Below, in pieces: positions 1 to 6,117 of a stretch of 8,109 nucleotides of DNA. Source of the stretch: Verrucomicrobia bacterium UBA1629. GTDB lineage: Bacteria > Verrucomicrobiota > Kiritimatiellia > RFP12 > UBA1067. How positions within the stretch are numbered: position 1 is the first letter of the stretch; each line of letters opens with the position of its first letter. The stretch covers positions 1 through 8,109 of the forward strand of contig DCMF01000107.1 in the NCBI GenBank assembly GCA_002321305.1, in the 5' to 3' direction. Under the pieces are notes generated by a model. That model was not told the origin of the DNA, ran no database searches, and saw only the letters and a list, made by a program, of their open reading frames with translations. The position numbers and the translations under genes were made by a program.

Positions 1-93
1 CGGGTATCCATCTTTAAATCGTTTTCCATGCCGCATAGTATACCAAAAATCGCGCCAAAAATCACTATATTTATCCGCCGTATCTATAGAGGC
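1..93 (-). other. probable continuation of the orphan tip in a shifted frame
   Basis: If the T6 run (A6 at 94-99 on the plus strand) had one more base, the frame would read YDFFASIDTADKYSDFW and then RDFWYTMRHGKRFKDGYP, 31 further codons with no stop to the window edge. The residue mix looks like a real polymorphic tip. A second frame is also open here, so openness alone is not proof. A natural frameshift, a programmed slip, or an assembly error at the homopolymer all remain possible. Confidence 0.45.
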
Positions 94-974
94 AAAAAAT
101 CATACCACTCCCACGCAGCACCTTCATAATCAAACCGTTCAGTCACACCATTCCCACAGTACGCCAGCTGGTTCCAGCCGTCGGGGTAGCCGAGCGGGTT
201 GGCGGTCTGCCACTTGGAGAGGTCAGAGCGGTAGTTCCGCATCAGGAACACATAGCCGAGACCTTCGACCTGCGGCTTGCCCGTGAAGAAAGTTTGGGAG
301 GTTTGGAACGTTTGGGAGGTTTGGAAGGTCTGGACGGGTTCGCCGAAGGCCGTCAGCGCGGCGGCGGTGTACCAGCGGGCGGACTTCTTCCGCGACGCCC
401 CGCGCCCCTCGCGGACGCCGACGGTCGTGCCGAGGGCGTCGTTGAAGTACGCAGCGCCTTTCGACGAGGCGACTGGGTTGCCGCCCCCGACGTGCGGCTC
501 GTTCACGAACCCCTCGTCGCCGCGCCGCACGAGCGCGAGGCCGTCCCACGCGAAGTCCTCTGACCGTCCGTCGCCGTAGTCCGCGCGCGCGAGCTGCCCG
601 TCGGCGTGGTAGGCGTATGTGCAAGACCGCTTGCCGTCCGTGACCGAGAGAACCTTGTCGAGGTAGCCGTAGCGGTAGGTCTTCTCCCCCTCCTTCACGA
701 GCCGTCCCGCCGCGTCGTAGGCGTAGCGCGTCGTCACGCCGTCCGTCGTCGAGCTGACAAGCTGGTTCGCCCCGTCGAACGTGTAGGTCGTCGTGACGTA
801 CCCGGAATCGTCCACGGATGGACACGGATTTCCACGGATTCCGGTTCGTGGAGATTCGTGGGGGTTCATGGCCAGTCCCGACCGGGCCGCCCCCGACCGG
901 ACGCGGATCGTCTTCCGCACCATGTTACCCGCCTTGTTGTGGGCATATCCGCTGAATAACAGACAGTTTTTCAT
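84..974 (-). CDS. orphan Rhs core 3' module with a different, apparently frameshifted tip
   Basis: The 296-residue product begins MKNCLLFSG and joins Rhs homology at YAHNKAGNMVRK, matching YAYDKAGNMVRK at about residue 885 of the large Rhs protein. From there to YCGN it is about 90% identical by eye to the large protein. It carries its own repeat insertion at residues 24-58, different in content from the main gene's. The closing motif reads ANPLGYPDGWNQLAYCGN and FDYEG. The first closing aspartate is Asn259, while Asp282 is kept. The tip after FDYEG is only 14 residues (AAWEWYDFLPL at its end), because a TAG at 84-86 follows a T6 run. One extra T would extend the tip off the window. It has no signal peptide. 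It is either a spare tip cassette or a small expressed decoy or partner of the main protein. Confidence 0.75.
   Translation of the reverse strand: MKNCLLFSGYAHNKAGNMVRKTIRVRSGAARSGLAMNPHESPRTGIRGNPCPSVDDSGYVTTTYTFDGANQLVSSTTDGVTTRYAYDAAGRLVKEGEKTYRYGYLDKVLSVTDGKRSCTYAYHADGQLARADYGDGRSEDFAWDGLALVRRGDEGFVNEPHVGGGNPVASSKGAAYFNDALGTTVGVREGRGASRKKSARWYTAAALTAFGEPVQTFQTSQTFQTSQTFFTGKPQVEGLGYVFLMRNYRSDLSKWQTANPLGYPDGWNQLAYCGNGVTERFDYEGAAWEWYDFLPL
292..336. repeat. five-unit GTTTGGRAN nonamer tandem array in the orphan Rhs copy
   Basis: The units are GTTTGGGAG, GTTTGGAAC, GTTTGGGAG, GTTTGGAAG and GTCTGGACG. On the coding strand they give alternating QTF and QTS triplets between GEPV and FFTGKP. The 9-base period keeps the frame. 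Confidence 0.85.
811..842. repeat. CCACGGATT-type nonamer array inside the orphan Rhs copy
   Basis: The units are CCACGGATG, ACACGGATT and CCACGGATT, encoding IRGNPCPSVDDSG on the minus strand. To the right (843-871) a second word type, GGTTCGTGGAGATTCGTGG, encodes NPHESPRT. In the main gene this place has the related but diverged GGCTGTGAAGATTCGG. Confidence 0.8.
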
Positions 975-990
975 CTTATCCTCCTTTTCC
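975..990 (-). promoter_or_regulatory. near-perfect Shine-Dalgarno of the orphan Rhs piece
   Basis: Reading towards the gene, GGAAAAGGAGGATAAG is followed by the ATG at 974. AAGGAGG is five bases from the start, the strongest ribosome binding site in the window. Only 21 bases separate the upstream stop codon from this start, so the orphan piece is probably co-transcribed and translated. Orphan Rhs modules usually lack such signals. Confidence 0.8.
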
Positions 991-995
991 AGACG

Positions 996-1973
996 CTACA
1001 ATGCCTTATCTTTAATTGGCTCTTCTACTTTCTGCTCTGACAGGGGAACAATCCTGCTACAGCCTGCCGACGGATGAGTGAATCTTACGCCATGAACTCC
1101 ACTTTGCGATTTGTCGTGAATCACGCACCCAGTCAACCTAACATCAGACGTGTCCATGCTCTCTCCGCAAAACAGGCGCCTCCTTTTTTCATTAAAGGTG
1201 GGACTTAGACAAAGATCCAATCTTTTCCTCTGACTGTAAATCATTGGGATGTACTCGTCAAACCTCAACCCCCCGTCATAACTATCGCACCTACTTCGCA
1301 AAACCCAGTTAAAGTCATGATACTCATATTCTATGTCCCTTCCACATGCACACTTCCGCTTTTCATCAGACAACTTCAAGTCGTCCAATTTCAATGGATA
1401 GCAGCCTTCGGCTTCCCGATAGTCTTCCACTGCGCACGCAAGGAACAACATTCTCTTGAACGTCAATATGCTATGCCATGCGGGGAACTTCTGGCCTTCG
1501 TTGATCATGTGGTCTGGCAGAAGCGCATCTAGAAATGAAACAATTCGATTACGCCATCTCCCTAAGATCAGTCTTGCCGCACTATATTCGATCTTTTCCA
1601 GTAGTTGCATTCGCAACCTCATAGGAAAATTTCTTGGCAATCCCGAATTGGGATCGTAAAGAAAGGCCTTATACCCCTCAAGCAGACGCACTACACCAAC
1701 AACAGAATTGGACAACTCCGAACTGGTGCCTTCGCAAGCCGTCCGTTCAAGTTGTGCAAGATGCCAGTTCAGTTTTCTGAATGGCCTGCTTTCCAACATG
1801 AAATACTTGTCACACACAGAACTAACTGCTGAAGCATTCATGAACTCCTCTTTGGAAGATGACCGTACGCCATGATACCCAACATATTCAAACCTGCAAT
1901 GAACGTTAGGACAATTTGCATGGAGTTTCGCTTGCAAACAAACGGCACCCACCAGCACTACAAATTTCAGCAT
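996..1973 (-). CDS. exported cysteine-rich protein, candidate immunity partner of the Rhs tip
   Basis: I chose the ATG at 1973 because AAAGGA lies six bases upstream. An in-frame ATG at 1979 would put that AAAGGA directly against the start codon, and a TTG at 2003 has no good site. The Rhs TGA at 1978-1976 and this ATG sit two bases apart, which implies translational coupling. The product is 325 residues. Residues 1 to about 19 (MLKFVVLVGAVCLQAKLHA) look like a signal peptide, giving an envelope or exported location. The mature protein has 13 cysteines, including NCPNVHC and KCACG, suggesting disulfides or metal binding. A block ACAVEDYREAEGCYPLKLDD followed by YEYHDFNWVL resembles the 'Y....G.YP..L..L' pattern of pseudopilin-like proteins. 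I recognise no family. Position behind an Rhs tip and matching low GC suggest an immunity protein, but it is longer than most, so an accessory role is possible. Confidence 0.8.
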   Translation of the reverse strand: MLKFVVLVGAVCLQAKLHANCPNVHCRFEYVGYHGVRSSSKEEFMNASAVSSVCDKYFMLESRPFRKLNWHLAQLERTACEGTSSELSNSVVGVVRLLEGYKAFLYDPNSGLPRNFPMRLRMQLLEKIEYSAARLILGRWRNRIVSFLDALLPDHMINEGQKFPAWHSILTFKRMLFLACAVEDYREAEGCYPLKLDDLKLSDEKRKCACGRDIEYEYHDFNWVLRSRCDSYDGGLRFDEYIPMIYSQRKRLDLCLSPTFNEKRRRLFCGESMDTSDVRLTGCVIHDKSQSGVHGVRFTHPSAGCSRIVPLSEQKVEEPIKDKAL

Positions 1974-1975
1974 CC

Positions 1976-2437
1976 TCATTCCTTTACAAATCTTGCCATC
2001 CAATGATGCGTACCGCCTGATATGATCAAGGCTCCGAGTCCCGCATTCGTTACATCGTCATCATAATCCAATGCCAACCCCGTATGTTGTGGCCCAACCT
2101 CCAGAGTCCATCCATCGGCTTCCATATCCTCACGGATCGACTTCCACGGCTCTTCGCTATCGCTAGGAGGCGCTTCGCTATAGTCACTCCCTTGCTGATT
2201 TGCAAAATGTCGAGTAAACTCGCTCATCAAGCCATCCGCATCTTTACTTTTGTTCTTGTTGTCCTTATATTCTTTTAGTTTATCATTTACCCAGTCTTTC
2301 ACTGACTTCCCCGCCTTTTCAGCCTCTCTCTTGGCCAACCCAAAAGAATTCCATTCATCATTGTACCAAGGTATAACAATAAATCCAGGAGAAAAAACTT
2401 GTACCGTATCAAAGCGAACAACCGATTCTTTTTTGCA
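1976..2437 (-). other. variable C-terminal tip of the Rhs protein
   Basis: This stretch follows the conserved IDFLG motif and encodes residues 1190-1342. It is visibly AT-richer than the core. It begins CKKESVVRF and includes a Lys/Asp/Asn-rich helical stretch (KLKEYKDNKNKSKDADGLM), an acidic segment with SDSEEPWKSIREDMEADGW, and an end reading SGGTHHWMARFVKE. I see no HNH, GIY-YIG, ADP-ribosyltransferase or deaminase motif. The composition shift at exactly the core boundary is the usual mark of exchangeable Rhs tips. The toxin role is inferred. Confidence 0.7.
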
Positions 2438-5400
2438 CCCCAAGAAATCTATCAATCTCGTCACCTCGTTTCCGCAATACGCCAGCTGGTTCCACCCGTC
2501 AGGATAGCCGAGCGGGTCGGCGGTCTGCCACTTGGCGAGGTCGGCGCGGTAGTTGCGGTAGAGGAACACGCGGCCGAGGCCCTCGACTTCGGGCTTGCCG
2601 GTAAAGAAGGTTCGGGAAGTTTGGAAGGTTTGGGATGTTTGGAATGTCTGGACGGGTTCGCCGAAGGCCGTCAGGGCGGCGGCGGTGTACCGGCGGGCGG
2701 ACCTCTTCCGCGCCGCCCCGCGCCCTTCGCGGACGCCGACGGTCGTGCCGAGAATGTCGTTGAAGTACGCCGCGCCCTTCGACGAGACGACGGGGTTGCC
2801 GCCCCCGACGTGCGGCTCGTTCACGAAGGACTCGTCGCCGCGCCGCACGAGCGCGAGGCCGTCCCACGCGAAGTCCTCCGCCCTCCCGTCGCCGTAGTCC
2901 GCGCGCGCGAGCTGCCCGTCGGCGTGGTAGACGTATGTGCAAGACCGCTTGCCGTCCGTCACGGACAGCACCTTGTCGAGGTAGCCGTAGCGGTAGGTCC
3001 TCTCCCCCTCCTTCACGAGCCGCCCCGCCGCGTCGTAGGCGTACCTGGTCGTCACGCCGCCGCAGGTAGACGAGACGAGCTGGTTCGCGCCGTCGAACGT
3101 GTAGGTCGTCGTGACGTACTCGGAATCGTCCACGGATTGGCACGGATTTCCACGGATTCCAGGCTGTGAAGATTCGGCCAACCCGTCCCTACCGAGCCCT
3201 CCGCGCCTCCGCACCTCCGTATCCTCCGCGTTGGGCGCACCCCGCCTAGCTGCCCCTTCGGGCTGCTTCGCAGGGGGATATGCAGGCCCCGACCCTGCCG
3301 ATGCCCTGCGGATCGACTTCCGCACCATGTTTCCCGCCTTGTCGTAGGCGTAGCGCTCGACGTCGACGCCGCCCTCCCTCACCGCGACGAGCTGCCCGCG
3401 CGCGTCATACGCGAACGACTGGCGGACGCCGTTCGCCGTGCGCGCGGCGATCCGCCCGTCACGCGAGTACTCGTACTCGACCGACGCGTCGGGGCTCTCG
3501 CGCCCGCCGAGCCACTTGCCCGCGAGCCGCCCGCCTTTCGTGTAGGCGAAATCGATGGGGCTTCCGTCCACGACCTGCCGCGCGACGCGCCCCCGCTCGT
3601 CGTACCGCCACTTCACCGACGTCCCGAACGCGGCGATCTCGACGAGGCGACCGTACCTGTCGTAGGAACGCCGCTCCTCCTGCGCCGCCCCGCCGTCCGC
3701 GAAGCGGATCGTGCGCGACGTGCGCCGCCCCCAGGCGTCGTAGGCGTAGGAGAAGACCGTCCCGTTCTCGTCTTTCTCCGCGAGCCGCCCGAAGTGGTCG
3801 TAGCGGTACGTCTCCTTCAGGCCGCCGCGCGCGTGCTCCGAAAGCCGTCCCCAGCGGTCGTAGGCGAACGTCTCGACCTCTCCCTTCGCGTAGGTGACGC
3901 GCGTCACGCGGCCGTGCGCGTCATGCTCGCGGCGGACGGTGCGGTCGACGCGCCCGGTGACGGACGCCGTGACCTCGGCGACGAGGCCGTCCGCGCCGCG
4001 CTTCGCGGACGTGAGCTGGCCCGCCGCCGTGAGCCGAGAGGCGAGCCCGAACCTGTCCCACCCGAACGCGATCTCGTGACCGTTCTCGTCCACGACCCGC
4101 TCGAGGCGGCCGAGCGCGTCGTAGCCGTAGGCGACCTCCGCGCCGTCCGCGCAGCGCTCCTTCACGATGCGGCCGAGCGCGTCGCGGCCGCAGGCCGTCG
4201 TGCGCCCGTCCATGTCGGTGACGGACACGGGGCGACCGCTCCCGTCGTAGGCGACGGACACAGACGAGAGGACGTCCCTCCCGTCAAGGCGCTCGACCTT
4301 CGCGAGGCCGCCGTGGTCGGCGTAGGCGCGGCGCGTCACGGTGCCGTACGGGTCTGTCGTTGAGACGAGGCGGTTGTAGCGGTCGTAGGCGAAGGCGACG
4401 CCGCCGAAGTCGTCCCGGACCTCGGACGGGAAGCCGGAGGGCGCGTAGGCGACCGAGAGCGTCCGGCAACCGTCCGAGACGCGCGACGGACGCCCCGCGC
4501 GGCCGTAGGCGAGGGACGCCGTGCGCACGGCCTTCCCGTCCGCGTCCAGCTCCGAGACGGACGCGAGGCGGCCCTGGCGGTCGTAGGCGAACGACCGGAC
4601 GGGCTCGGCGGAGGCGAAGACGCCGCCCGCGCGGCGGGAGAGCTGCGTGCAGTTGCCGTCCGCATCGTAGTCGAGGAGGCGGTGGTTGCCGAGGCGGTCG
4701 GTGACGCGCACGGGCTTCCCGGTCTTCCGGTCGTAGCGGAACGCGACGAGCGTGCGGCCCTGTCCGTCCGTGACCGTGCGCACCTTGCCGAGATACGCGA
4801 CGTCGGGGCGCATGACGTAGTAGGTCTTCCGCGTCCGCCCGTTGAAGCCGGTGACGGCGTGGACGCCGGTCGCCGCGTCGTACTCGTGCGCGGCCGAGCC
4901 GCCGAGCGCGTCCGTGAGGCGGACTTCCGTCTCCTTCGGGTAGGCGTAGCGGTAGTCGCCGTCCGCAAGAAGGCGGCCGGCGACCCTGCCCGTGTGCGTG
5001 ACGTTGTTCTTTTTGTCCCTGCTGAGGATGTTCCGCCTGCGGTCGGCGGGCGTCTCGGCCTGGACGGAGAACCTCTCCGTGAACGCGCCGCGCGCCGCCG
5101 AGGCGAGGTAGCCGTTCGCGTAGGAGAAGGCCTCCGGGTCGAGCGCGGCGACGCGGACGGACGCGAGGGTGCGGACGCTTTTCCGGGTCGGCTGTCCGTC
5201 GGCGGTCTTCGGGAGGAGCGTGACGTCCGTCGCGCCGTAGGCGAGCGCGACGGGGACGCCGTTCACCTTGAGGGACGCGACGAGGCCGTCCGCATGGGAC
5301 AGCTCGACGAAGCGGACGCCCTGCGACGAGACGGCGAGGAGCTCGCCCGACGGGCCGTAGTCGAACGTGGCGGACGCGCCGTAGGGCGTCTCGACGGACG

Positions 5401-6004
5401 CGAGGCGACCGTCCCCGTAGGCGAAGCGCCAGCCCTTCAGGCCCCCCTTGCCGAGGATCGAGAAACGGCGGCACTTCGCCCAGTCCGGCGACTCCGTGTC
5501 GGACTCCCAGTCCGCGTAGGGCGCGAAGAGGCCGCGCCCCCTCTTCGCGTCCTCGATGGGGTCTAGTTTGATCGCGTCCTTCGGCGTCTTCTCCCGCTTC
5601 GGGAAGAATCTTATGCGCTCGCCCCACGGCGTCGTCCAGAGGAGGCCGCCCTTCTCCCACCTGGCGGAGGACTCCAGCTGGGGGCAGCGCCAGCCGAAGC
5701 CGAACGCGCCGGACGACGCGGAGGACGACTCGTAGACGAGCTCGACGGGGATGCGCAGCTCCGGCGCGAGGGCCGCGACGCCGAGCTCGCGCCGGACGAC
5801 GAAGCCCGGCTCGGTGAGCGAGGCCTTGCCCGCGAGGAGCGGGCGGAAGCGGAAGTCGGGCGCGTCCGCCCGCGCGGAGAGGGCCGGGATGAGAAGCGCG
5901 AGCGCGGCGCAGACGGGGGCGAGGAGTCGCGGCGCGAGCGCGCAACGGCGAGCGGTTTTGGTCTGGGTGCGGATGATCTCGAAACGGGCACACAACTCTT
6001 TCAT
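1976..6004 (-). CDS. secreted Rhs/YD-repeat protein with polymorphic C-terminal tip
   Basis: The protein is 1342 residues. Residues 1-46 form a Sec signal peptide: basic n-region, a hydrophobic stretch APVCAALALLIPAL, then cleavage after SARA. Residues 47 to about 350 are an N-terminal Rhs-type plug or shell region with FGFGWRCPQL. From about 400 to 1150 there are roughly 25 YD units such as FAYDRWGRL, YRYDHFGRL and YAYDAWGRR, which fold into a beta-cocoon in characterised Rhs/TcC proteins. The core closes with ADPLGYPDGWNQLAYCGN and IDFLG. Asp1163 and Asp1186 are 23 residues apart, as in the self-cleaving end of Tc/Rhs cocoons. The 153-residue tip (1190-1342) is AT-richer, hydrophilic, and matches no toxin fold I recognise. 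Residues about 899-962 are an in-frame repeat insertion. The stop overlaps the next gene's start region. The role is inferred to be a surface or secreted effector, possibly antibacterial. An adhesin or wall-associated role is the alternative. Confidence 0.9.
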   Translation of the reverse strand: MKELCARFEIIRTQTKTARRCALAPRLLAPVCAALALLIPALSARADAPDFRFRPLLAGKASLTEPGFVVRRELGVAALAPELRIPVELVYESSSASSGAFGFGWRCPQLESSARWEKGGLLWTTPWGERIRFFPKREKTPKDAIKLDPIEDAKRGRGLFAPYADWESDTESPDWAKCRRFSILGKGGLKGWRFAYGDGRLASVETPYGASATFDYGPSGELLAVSSQGVRFVELSHADGLVASLKVNGVPVALAYGATDVTLLPKTADGQPTRKSVRTLASVRVAALDPEAFSYANGYLASAARGAFTERFSVQAETPADRRRNILSRDKKNNVTHTGRVAGRLLADGDYRYAYPKETEVRLTDALGGSAAHEYDAATGVHAVTGFNGRTRKTYYVMRPDVAYLGKVRTVTDGQGRTLVAFRYDRKTGKPVRVTDRLGNHRLLDYDADGNCTQLSRRAGGVFASAEPVRSFAYDRQGRLASVSELDADGKAVRTASLAYGRAGRPSRVSDGCRTLSVAYAPSGFPSEVRDDFGGVAFAYDRYNRLVSTTDPYGTVTRRAYADHGGLAKVERLDGRDVLSSVSVAYDGSGRPVSVTDMDGRTTACGRDALGRIVKERCADGAEVAYGYDALGRLERVVDENGHEIAFGWDRFGLASRLTAAGQLTSAKRGADGLVAEVTASVTGRVDRTVRREHDAHGRVTRVTYAKGEVETFAYDRWGRLSEHARGGLKETYRYDHFGRLAEKDENGTVFSYAYDAWGRRTSRTIRFADGGAAQEERRSYDRYGRLVEIAAFGTSVKWRYDERGRVARQVVDGSPIDFAYTKGGRLAGKWLGGRESPDASVEYEYSRDGRIAARTANGVRQSFAYDARGQLVAVREGGVDVERYAYDKAGNMVRKSIRRASAGSGPAYPPAKQPEGAARRGAPNAEDTEVRRRGGLGRDGLAESSQPGIRGNPCQSVDDSEYVTTTYTFDGANQLVSSTCGGVTTRYAYDAAGRLVKEGERTYRYGYLDKVLSVTDGKRSCTYVYHADGQLARADYGDGRAEDFAWDGLALVRRGDESFVNEPHVGGGNPVVSSKGAAYFNDILGTTVGVREGRGAARKRSARRYTAAALTAFGEPVQTFQTSQTFQTSRTFFTGKPEVEGLGRVFLYRNYRADLAKWQTADPLGYPDGWNQLAYCGNEVTRLIDFLGCKKESVVRFDTVQVFSPGFIVIPWYNDEWNSFGLAKREAEKAGKSVKDWVNDKLKEYKDNKNKSKDADGLMSEFTRHFANQQGSDYSEAPPSDSEEPWKSIREDMEADGWTLEVGPQHTGLALDYDDDVTNAGLGALIISGGTHHWMARFVKE
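2610..2654. repeat. five-unit GTTTGGRAN nonamer tandem array in the main Rhs copy
   Basis: The units are GTTCGGGAA, GTTTGGAAG, GTTTGGGAT, GTTTGGAAT and GTCTGGACG. Unit number equals that of the orphan copy, but the third bases differ, so the array predates the duplication or has since drifted. It encodes the same QTF/QTS run. Confidence 0.85.
3129..3160. repeat. CCACGGATT-type nonamer array inside the main Rhs gene
   Basis: Three imperfect units, CCACGGATT, GCACGGATT and CCACGGATT, are spaced about ten bases apart. On the coding strand they give IRGNPCQSVDDSE, which interrupts a YD unit between MVRKSI and YVTTTYTFDG. An equivalent array lies at 811-842. Confidence 0.8.
3198..3232. repeat. 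CCTCCGC-type repeat words inside the main Rhs gene
   Basis: Four imperfect units (CTCCGCGC, CTCCGCAC, CTCCGTAT, CTCCGCG) encode NAEDTEVRRRGG on the coding strand. They are present only in the main copy. The GGCGGAG words near 6454-6471 look related. Confidence 0.6.
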
Positions 6005-6022
6005 GGACGAACTCCCTATACA
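6005..6022 (-). promoter_or_regulatory. ribosome binding site of the Rhs gene
   Basis: Reading towards the gene, TATAGGGAGTTCGTCC precedes the ATG at 6004. GGGAG lies seven bases upstream of the start. This fixes the start at 6004. The open frame continues upstream to a TTG at 6079, but the extra 25 codons would put unrelated residues before an otherwise well-formed signal peptide. Confidence 0.7.
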
Positions 6023-6050
6023 GAAACAGACGAATGACGCGATTCGGGAA

Positions 6051-6068
6051 GCACCCCGGCAGGGATGC
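6051..6068 (-). promoter_or_regulatory. leader hairpin upstream of the Rhs start
   Basis: The minus-strand transcript can pair GCAUCCC with GGGGUGC around a UGCC loop, giving a seven-pair stem with one G-U wobble. It sits between the predicted promoter and the start codon, with no T tract after it, so it is unlikely to be a terminator. A 5'-UTR stabilising or attenuating role is possible but untested. Confidence 0.35.
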
Positions 6069-6087
6069 GCTCCAACCAACTGCCGTC

Positions 6088-6117
6088 AGTCTATCAAAAG
6101 AAGCCGAATCCTGTCAA
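6088..6117 (-). promoter_or_regulatory. sigma70-like promoter for the Rhs operon
   Basis: The minus strand has a perfect TTGACA (6117-6112), an 18-base spacer and TAGACT (6093-6088), four of six matches to the -10 consensus. It lies about 85-115 bases upstream of the Rhs ATG and points towards it. The -35 box overlaps the TGA of the DUF262 remnant. This is a motif match only. PVC-phylum promoters can deviate from the consensus. Confidence 0.5.

Larger units (their letters stand above)
150..947 (-). repeat. direct repeat copy B (orphan Rhs core end)
   Basis: This segment is homologous to 2468-3352, in the same orientation, about 90% identical by eye outside the internal insertions. It spans from the YA..KAGN unit to the YCGN closing motif. 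The homology ends at the point where the tips diverge. Confidence 0.85.
2468..3352 (-). repeat. direct repeat copy A (main Rhs core end)
   Basis: This is the partner of 150-947. It is longer because its internal insertion is about 64 codons against 35 in copy B. Crossing over between the two would remove roughly 2.4 kb: the main tip, the downstream exported gene and the start of the orphan. Confidence 0.85.

Noticed and set aside
292..336. CRISPR-like array
   Set aside because: The units are nine bases and contiguous, with no spacers, and lie inside a coding frame.
1974..2003. TTG (2003) or ATG (1979) starts for the exported gene
   Set aside because: Neither has a properly spaced ribosome binding site, while AAAGGA is six bases before the ATG at 1973.
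4284..5993. 569-codon open frame on the minus strand in another frame of the Rhs gene
   Set aside because: Arg/Pro/Ala-rich shadow of a GC-rich coding region. The overlapping frame has a signal peptide, YD repeats and a ribosome binding site.
6005..6079. Upstream TTG start for the Rhs protein
   Set aside because: It would add 25 unrelated residues before a proper signal peptide. The GGGAG site serves the ATG at 6004.
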